A stretch of DNA of 64,000 nucleotides. Source: Lutjanus erythropterus (lineage: Eukaryota; Chordata; Actinopteri; Lutjaniformes; Lutjanidae). Below the pieces are notes generated by a model. That model saw only the letters and a list, made by a program, of their open reading frames with translations. It searched no databases and was not told the origin of the DNA. Location: NCBI GenBank assembly GCA_020091685.1, contig CM034601.1:39587315-39651314 (forward strand), read 5' to 3'. Of the stretch, positions 59,794 to 64,000 are shown in pieces; position 1 is the first letter of the stretch; each line of letters begins with the position of its first letter. The position numbers and the translations under genes are program-made.

Positions 59794-60474
59794 ATATTTC
59801 TTGTATTTCAGCAAGACAGTCACTAAAATATGTTTCTGTAAATATTTGAAGCAAGAAATAGTCAATGTTGTGAAATAATCTTGATCTGTATTTCATCAGC
59901 ACCACCTAGTTTGACACTTTGATTTGAGTTTTGTGAGGTGTTGCCCTAGACAGACCTGCTGAATGGACACAACTGGTCAGACCTATAACCAATCAGAGCA
60001 ACATGTTTGACTTTTCAAATCTGGACCAGTGATACTTTTCAGTCAGTCATCATATAGAACCCACCCCATATTAAATAAATGGTGTGATTGTGATTGGCCC
60101 AACCACATTCAAGGCTGGTGGAATTCTGTTTGATGTCCAGTGATGATTCTCTCTGACCAATCAGTGATCTGCAATGTTTTCATTACACATTTTAGTATCT
60201 CAGTTATCTCAGTATCTCACCTTTTAGTATGTCTCAGCTTGCTTGGAACCTTGACTGAGGTGATACTAAAAAAGTACCAGGTACCATCTACAACTTTTGC
60301 CAATGGAGAACCAAAAAAGAATGATCCCAACAAGCCAAACTGAGCAGCACCATGCAGTGGAAATGAGGCAAAAGCCTGTAAAAACCCAGGTCAGATGAAG
60401 GATGGATAGTTTACCATTCCACTCACCTGTTTTTCTGACTGAATTTTCTCATCAGCCCATGGACATGGAAATTA

Positions 60475-60506
60475 ATCAATTAATCAATCAATCAATCAAT
60501 TAATCA
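60475..60506. repeat. (AATC)n tract
   Basis: About eight imperfect AATC/AATT units. Confidence 0.85.
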
Positions 60507-61222
60507 AGAGCTTTGATAACTGAATACTCTTTTCATTTATTTTGAAACAAAAAAGACTAGTGCTCAAAGATTTTCTTTGATCCTTCAATAGTTCTAATCG
60601 ACAGGTAATGTAGACATGGTTTAGTCAGCAAAAGTAGTTTTAGTGCAGTGAAAGCTAATCTGTTTTCTGCTACGTAGCTACTGCTACTACTACGACTTGT
60701 TACTAGTTGTTTTCGTTGTCACAAGGGCCAGGTAAACAATACTTAAGTTTAAAATGCTAGTTAACCTCTTGAGAATCTCTTCATGTTGAGTCATCAGATG
60801 GCTATCACAGTCTCCATTCTTTGAAAAATTGTTGTTCTTTATGTTTGTGTTTGTGTGTGATGTGGGTTTGAGGGTCAGAGATTTTGCTGGTGATTTGGTT
60901 TTTCAGAAATAGTTCTTCCTTCAGTTTCAATCTACTGTCCCATCATGTATCAGTGGGTCTTCCATGGCTTTGTGTGAGTTGGGGCAGGGATGGTGGTGGA
61001 TGGTCCATGTGCATCTCTGATCTTCTGTCTTCTTCTCTTTTCTTCTTTCTTGTCCCCTTGTACTTCTGGAATCACCTCATACTATTTTCTTCTCTCGTGG
61101 ATTGTTGGATCTCTTTCCCTTCCATTCTTTACCTTGATATAAAACTCATCCTCATTCCTTCACCACACTGCTTCTTTTACTCTTTCTTCCTTTCTTCTTT
61201 CTCCTCCTCCTCATCCTCTCAG

Positions 61223-62261
61223 GGAGTATTGACCGTGGGCGGAGCTTGTCCTTCCATGAGGTACGTGGCCAACGTGAGGCAGAGATGAGGGCTGCAGTTG
61301 AGGAGTCATCCAACAGCAGCAGCAGTGTTGGAGGTGGCGGCAGCACCGTCCTGCAGCGCCTCCTGCAGGAGCAGATGAATCGCAATTACGTCCTGCAACA
61401 GCAACAACAACAACAACAACAACAACAAGGAGGAGGAGGAGGAGCTGGAGGTGGAGGTGGAGGAGGATACTCGGGGCAGGGACAGGGACAGGTAGGGCCC
61501 TCTGATGATCACTCCATGACCCCCCACATTGCCCGTCAGGAGCCCCAGGGACAGGAGCTGCAGACAGACAGTGGCCTGGAGAAGCTGGGCTCCACCAGAG
61601 TCGGAGGAGGGGGTGGGAGCAGTGGAGGGGGAGGAGGTTTAGGAACTGGAGGAGCAGGAAGCAGTGGTGGAGGTGGGAGTGGCCAAGGCCAGTGCCCAAA
61701 CCCAGAGGATCTCCCTACATATGAAGAGGCCAAAGTGCAGTCCCAGTATTTCAGAGGACATGCTCCTCCTCCTCCTCAGCCTCAGCAGCAGAACAACCAG
61801 CCTCAGCAGCCTCCGCTCCCCGCCTCTGTGGGTGCCGCCTTCTACGTCACTGGGGTGACCAATCCCAAGGTGCGCACTGAAGGTCGCCCAACAGTGCAGC
61901 GAGTGAGCGGCGCAGGGAAGGTCCACCAGGATGATGGGCTAAAGGACCTGAAGCAGGGACATGTTCGCTCTCTCAGTGAGAGACTTATGCAGCTCTCCCT
62001 GGCTACCAGCGGCGTCAAGGCGCACGCCCCTGTCACTAGTGCCCCGCTGTCCCCCCTCCTGCCCCCACCAGGGCCACCGGGCGACTACTACAAGCCGCAA
62101 CACCGTGGGCCACCTCCAGACTACCCCTTCAAAGGAATGGGCTCGCCTACAAAGCAGCAGGAGCCTGGAGGCCATTTTTACCAGGAGCAGAGAGGGAGAG
62201 AGCACTCGAGGGAGGTGCCCCATGTCCGATACCAGCCCCCACCTGAGTACGGCTCATTCAG
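61223..62261 (+). CDS. amot: amot, first coding exon (N-terminal WW-ligand region)
   Basis: Angiomotin, an actin- and junction-associated scaffold that binds YAP and Hippo kinases. The exon follows a long pyrimidine tract ending ctctcag and ends at a gtaagg donor. Start chosen at ATG 61285, where MRAAVEE...[10 protein letters not shown] aligns with the long (p130) isoform start; 325 codons plus two bases are present. Key motifs by residue: [10 protein letters not shown] near 20-30, poly-Q 38-48, [12 protein letters not shown] 143-146, [18 protein letters not shown] 226-231 (LATS-type site at S231), [20 protein letters not shown] 277-280 (PPEY in mammals), PPEY 319-322. The [10 protein letters not shown] and PVTSAPLSP segments favour amot over amotl1/amotl2. 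Gly-rich runs at 61429-61470 and 61603-61683 appear expanded. The coiled coil and PDZ ligand would be on later exons to the right. Confidence 0.95.
61396..61428 (+). repeat. CAA repeat encoding 11 glutamines in amot
   Basis: Eleven glutamine codons (one CAG, ten CAA), followed at once by GGA-rich glycine codons. In frame with amot, so length changes would be tolerated as insertions. Confidence 0.97.
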
Positions 62262-64000
62262 GTAAGGAACACGCACACACACGCACACACTCACACGCAC
62301 CTCAGTTCTCTTGGCCACTAACTGCGGCTAACAGTCATGGTTTGCCACTTTAGCAACAAGTATCTGCTAGAGCTATATATCCAAGGGGAAACCAGAAAAT
62401 ATTTTTACACAAAATATGATCCTTTTTCATCTAAGTCAGTGAATAAAGTTAGAAAGATGTGCCTTTGTAGCATCAGGCCCCCAGAAACAGTCCAGTCCAC
62501 TCCAGTGAATGGATGTATTGTCTCTTCATGCTTGACAACATCATAAGTGAGAAAAGGTTTCATTGGACACAAATTTAGTGTATGCCCTGGAGTGAAGGAT
62601 GAGTCATCCTTTTCCAGAAAATGATAAACTGAAATATCTGAGACAAAGCAAAACAACTTTTTTGTCATTGTTGGGCCAGACACTGGCATATAAGTGATGT
62701 ACAGCAAAATAATATGTGATAAAAACAGTTAAACATAGATTTTGACTTCATGGGGACTTTATATGTGAAATGATTATTTAACATTGAATTAAGTGTGTAA
62801 AAGTAATATAAAAAGGGTTGTTCAAAGTGACAAACCCAGCACATTCTTTGATGCCAGAGACATGTAGGAGGTGGAAGCATTGTGATGTGCCATGAACTGC
62901 TACCCACTTCCTTTCAACGCCCAAGTTGGGTTGTTTGGACAGAGCGTGCTGAGACCCAGAGCTGTTTTCAGGACAGTTAAACTACAAGAGTAATTCAAAT
63001 TGGCTAAAATAAATCCAAACAGTTTAGTGTTGTTACATTTGCAGGTAGGTAGTGTTTCACATTGTAACACAGGAGCAGTCTGATTGTAAGACCTGTTTTG
63101 CTTTTTCTACATTTCATTGCTAATTGAGTCAGGTGTTGTATGGATGGTTACTAACGAAAAGTTCAACTGTCACATAGTTTTGCACTGGCATCAAGCCACT
63201 AAACTGAGCTGTTAAATAATGAGCAACACAGGGGAGCATGAACTGTGTTTGACTCCACGGCAGCTCCACGAGAACTGTTCTGACCTTCAGACGTTCTCAC
63301 TGTTCATCATTAATGGATTTAGCATCTTCTGAACACAGTTGACATGGCAATTAATGGGATAGTTCATCCAAAAATGAAAATTCAATCATTATCTACTCAC
63401 CCTCATATTGATTAAGGGTTGAAACTCCAGCAGTGTTTTGCAAGTCTATGCACCCATCTGAGACTAAGTGATTTATGAACCCCTTCCCAGCAGTGTCCCC
63501 TACACCTTTTTAATCCCAGAATGTGAAGGTCTTGTTCTATGGCCTTCATTCTCTGTATTTGTTCATGTTCTACAAAGGGTTTAACCCACGAGTGTCACAT
63601 TCCTTTCCGTTCATTGGCTGCATACAGTCAAGCTCAGTCTCAAGTGGGTTGGACCAGTGAAATAAGTGCACAGCCTAAAAACATGTAACAACTTATCCAA
63701 TTTTTTCCCTTTTTGATTGTAAAGAAGTAAAAGTACATTCTGAAAAAATATTAATTAATCATTTACAAAACACAGCCTGAAGCCCCAAGAAAAATAAGTG
63801 CAATTTAAATATTTTTTAAATTAATAAATTTATTTCAAAACACTAGTTCTTCATCCAAGAACACCTGCTGCACCTGCTAGTGTTGCTTTTGTGGCCTTCC
63901 ACATGTACATTACACTATACAGGTCAGAGGATCTACAAATGCACAATACATTTATTTATGTCGGAACTGAACAACAATATAGTATTTTACTTCCTTATGA
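62262..64000 (+). other. amot: amot intron, start
   Basis: Begins gtaagg then a short (AC)n run. A truncated 'TAGTTCACCC' MITE lies at 63355-63450. No second coding exon was found before the window ends. Confidence 0.65.
63355..63450. mobile_element. Truncated foldback MITE ('TAGTTCACCC' family)
   Basis: Left end 'ttaatgggatagttcatcca' plus about 60 bp of the family, then a short 'ctccagcagtgttttg' interior piece. The right half is missing. Confidence 0.65.

Larger units (their letters stand above)
53212..61222 (+). other. amot: Inferred amot intron 2
   Basis: Recognised contents are the possible small exon at 54555-54611, transposon remnants at 55790-56600 and 58959-59793, and an (AATC)n tract. 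53230-53400 is GGA/GAG-rich. The remainder (53600-54500, 54620-55780, 56900-58950, 59800-61150) has no feature I can name. The last 80 bp are a long pyrimidine tract. Confidence 0.5.

Noticed and set aside
61223..61284. Coding extension of amot upstream of ATG 61285
   Set aside because: The frame is open ([13 protein letters not shown]), but the upstream exon has a stop at 53007 and no ATG in that frame, so only non-AUG initiation could use it.
61211..61699. 162-codon antisense frame over the amot exon
   Set aside because: Leucine/valine/histidine-rich mirror of the Gln and Gly codons; no splice signals or family match.
1..64000. CRISPR arrays, operons, phage or plasmid genes
   Set aside because: Composition, introns and repeats are those of a vertebrate nuclear genome; repeated units are microsatellites or transposons, not spacer arrays.

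Overview
This window looks like nuclear DNA of a ray-finned (teleost) fish. It is AT-rich, intron-dominated and packed with degenerate transposons of kinds typical of teleosts: hAT-type elements with 8-bp target duplications, foldback MITEs, a Tc1 remnant, a tRNA/L2-tailed SINE, a Penelope-like element and an L1 3' fragment. It also carries many (CA)n microsatellites. There are no bacterial, viral or organellar genes. Two protein-coding genes can be read from conserved exons with matching splice sites and phases.

Left part (about 1-17.8 kb, minus strand): the 5' half of tex14, a germ-cell intercellular-bridge protein with N-terminal ankyrin repeats and a pseudokinase domain. Ten coding exons join in perfect phase to give 432 codons, from the start ATG at 16431 down to 1904. 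The gene continues off the left edge. A CpG-containing non-coding first exon and promoter lie near 17.7-17.95 kb.

Middle (about 17.8-29 kb): a transposon-rich intergenic stretch. It contains several copies of a 'GTGGTGGAAAG' hAT family, a 'TTAA...TAGTTCACCC' foldback family, a broken Penelope-like element (reverse transcriptase and GIY-YIG fragments, with terminal inverted repeats carrying a hammerhead-ribozyme-like core) and an L1 ORF2 tail.

Right part (about 29-64 kb, plus strand): the 5' end of amot (angiomotin). The strong evidence is one large exon (61223-62261) with the angiomotin N-terminal motif, an LPTY motif, PPDY and PPEY motifs (WW-domain ligands for YAP and NEDD4-type proteins) and an HVRSLS LATS-type phosphorylation site. 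Upstream I infer a non-coding exon at 52953-53211 and a GC-rich first exon ending at 29997. This implies introns of about 23 kb and 8 kb filled with transposons. The remaining amot exons lie beyond the right edge.

The two genes are divergent, their inferred starts about 12 kb apart. I found no convincing new multi-gene system. The most unusual observations are: three consecutive tex14 3' splice sites next to (TG)n tracts; a perfect 66-bp inverted repeat nested inside another foldback transposon; a decayed hammerhead-like motif in the Penelope element; and a few unexplained open frames or exon-like segments near amot.
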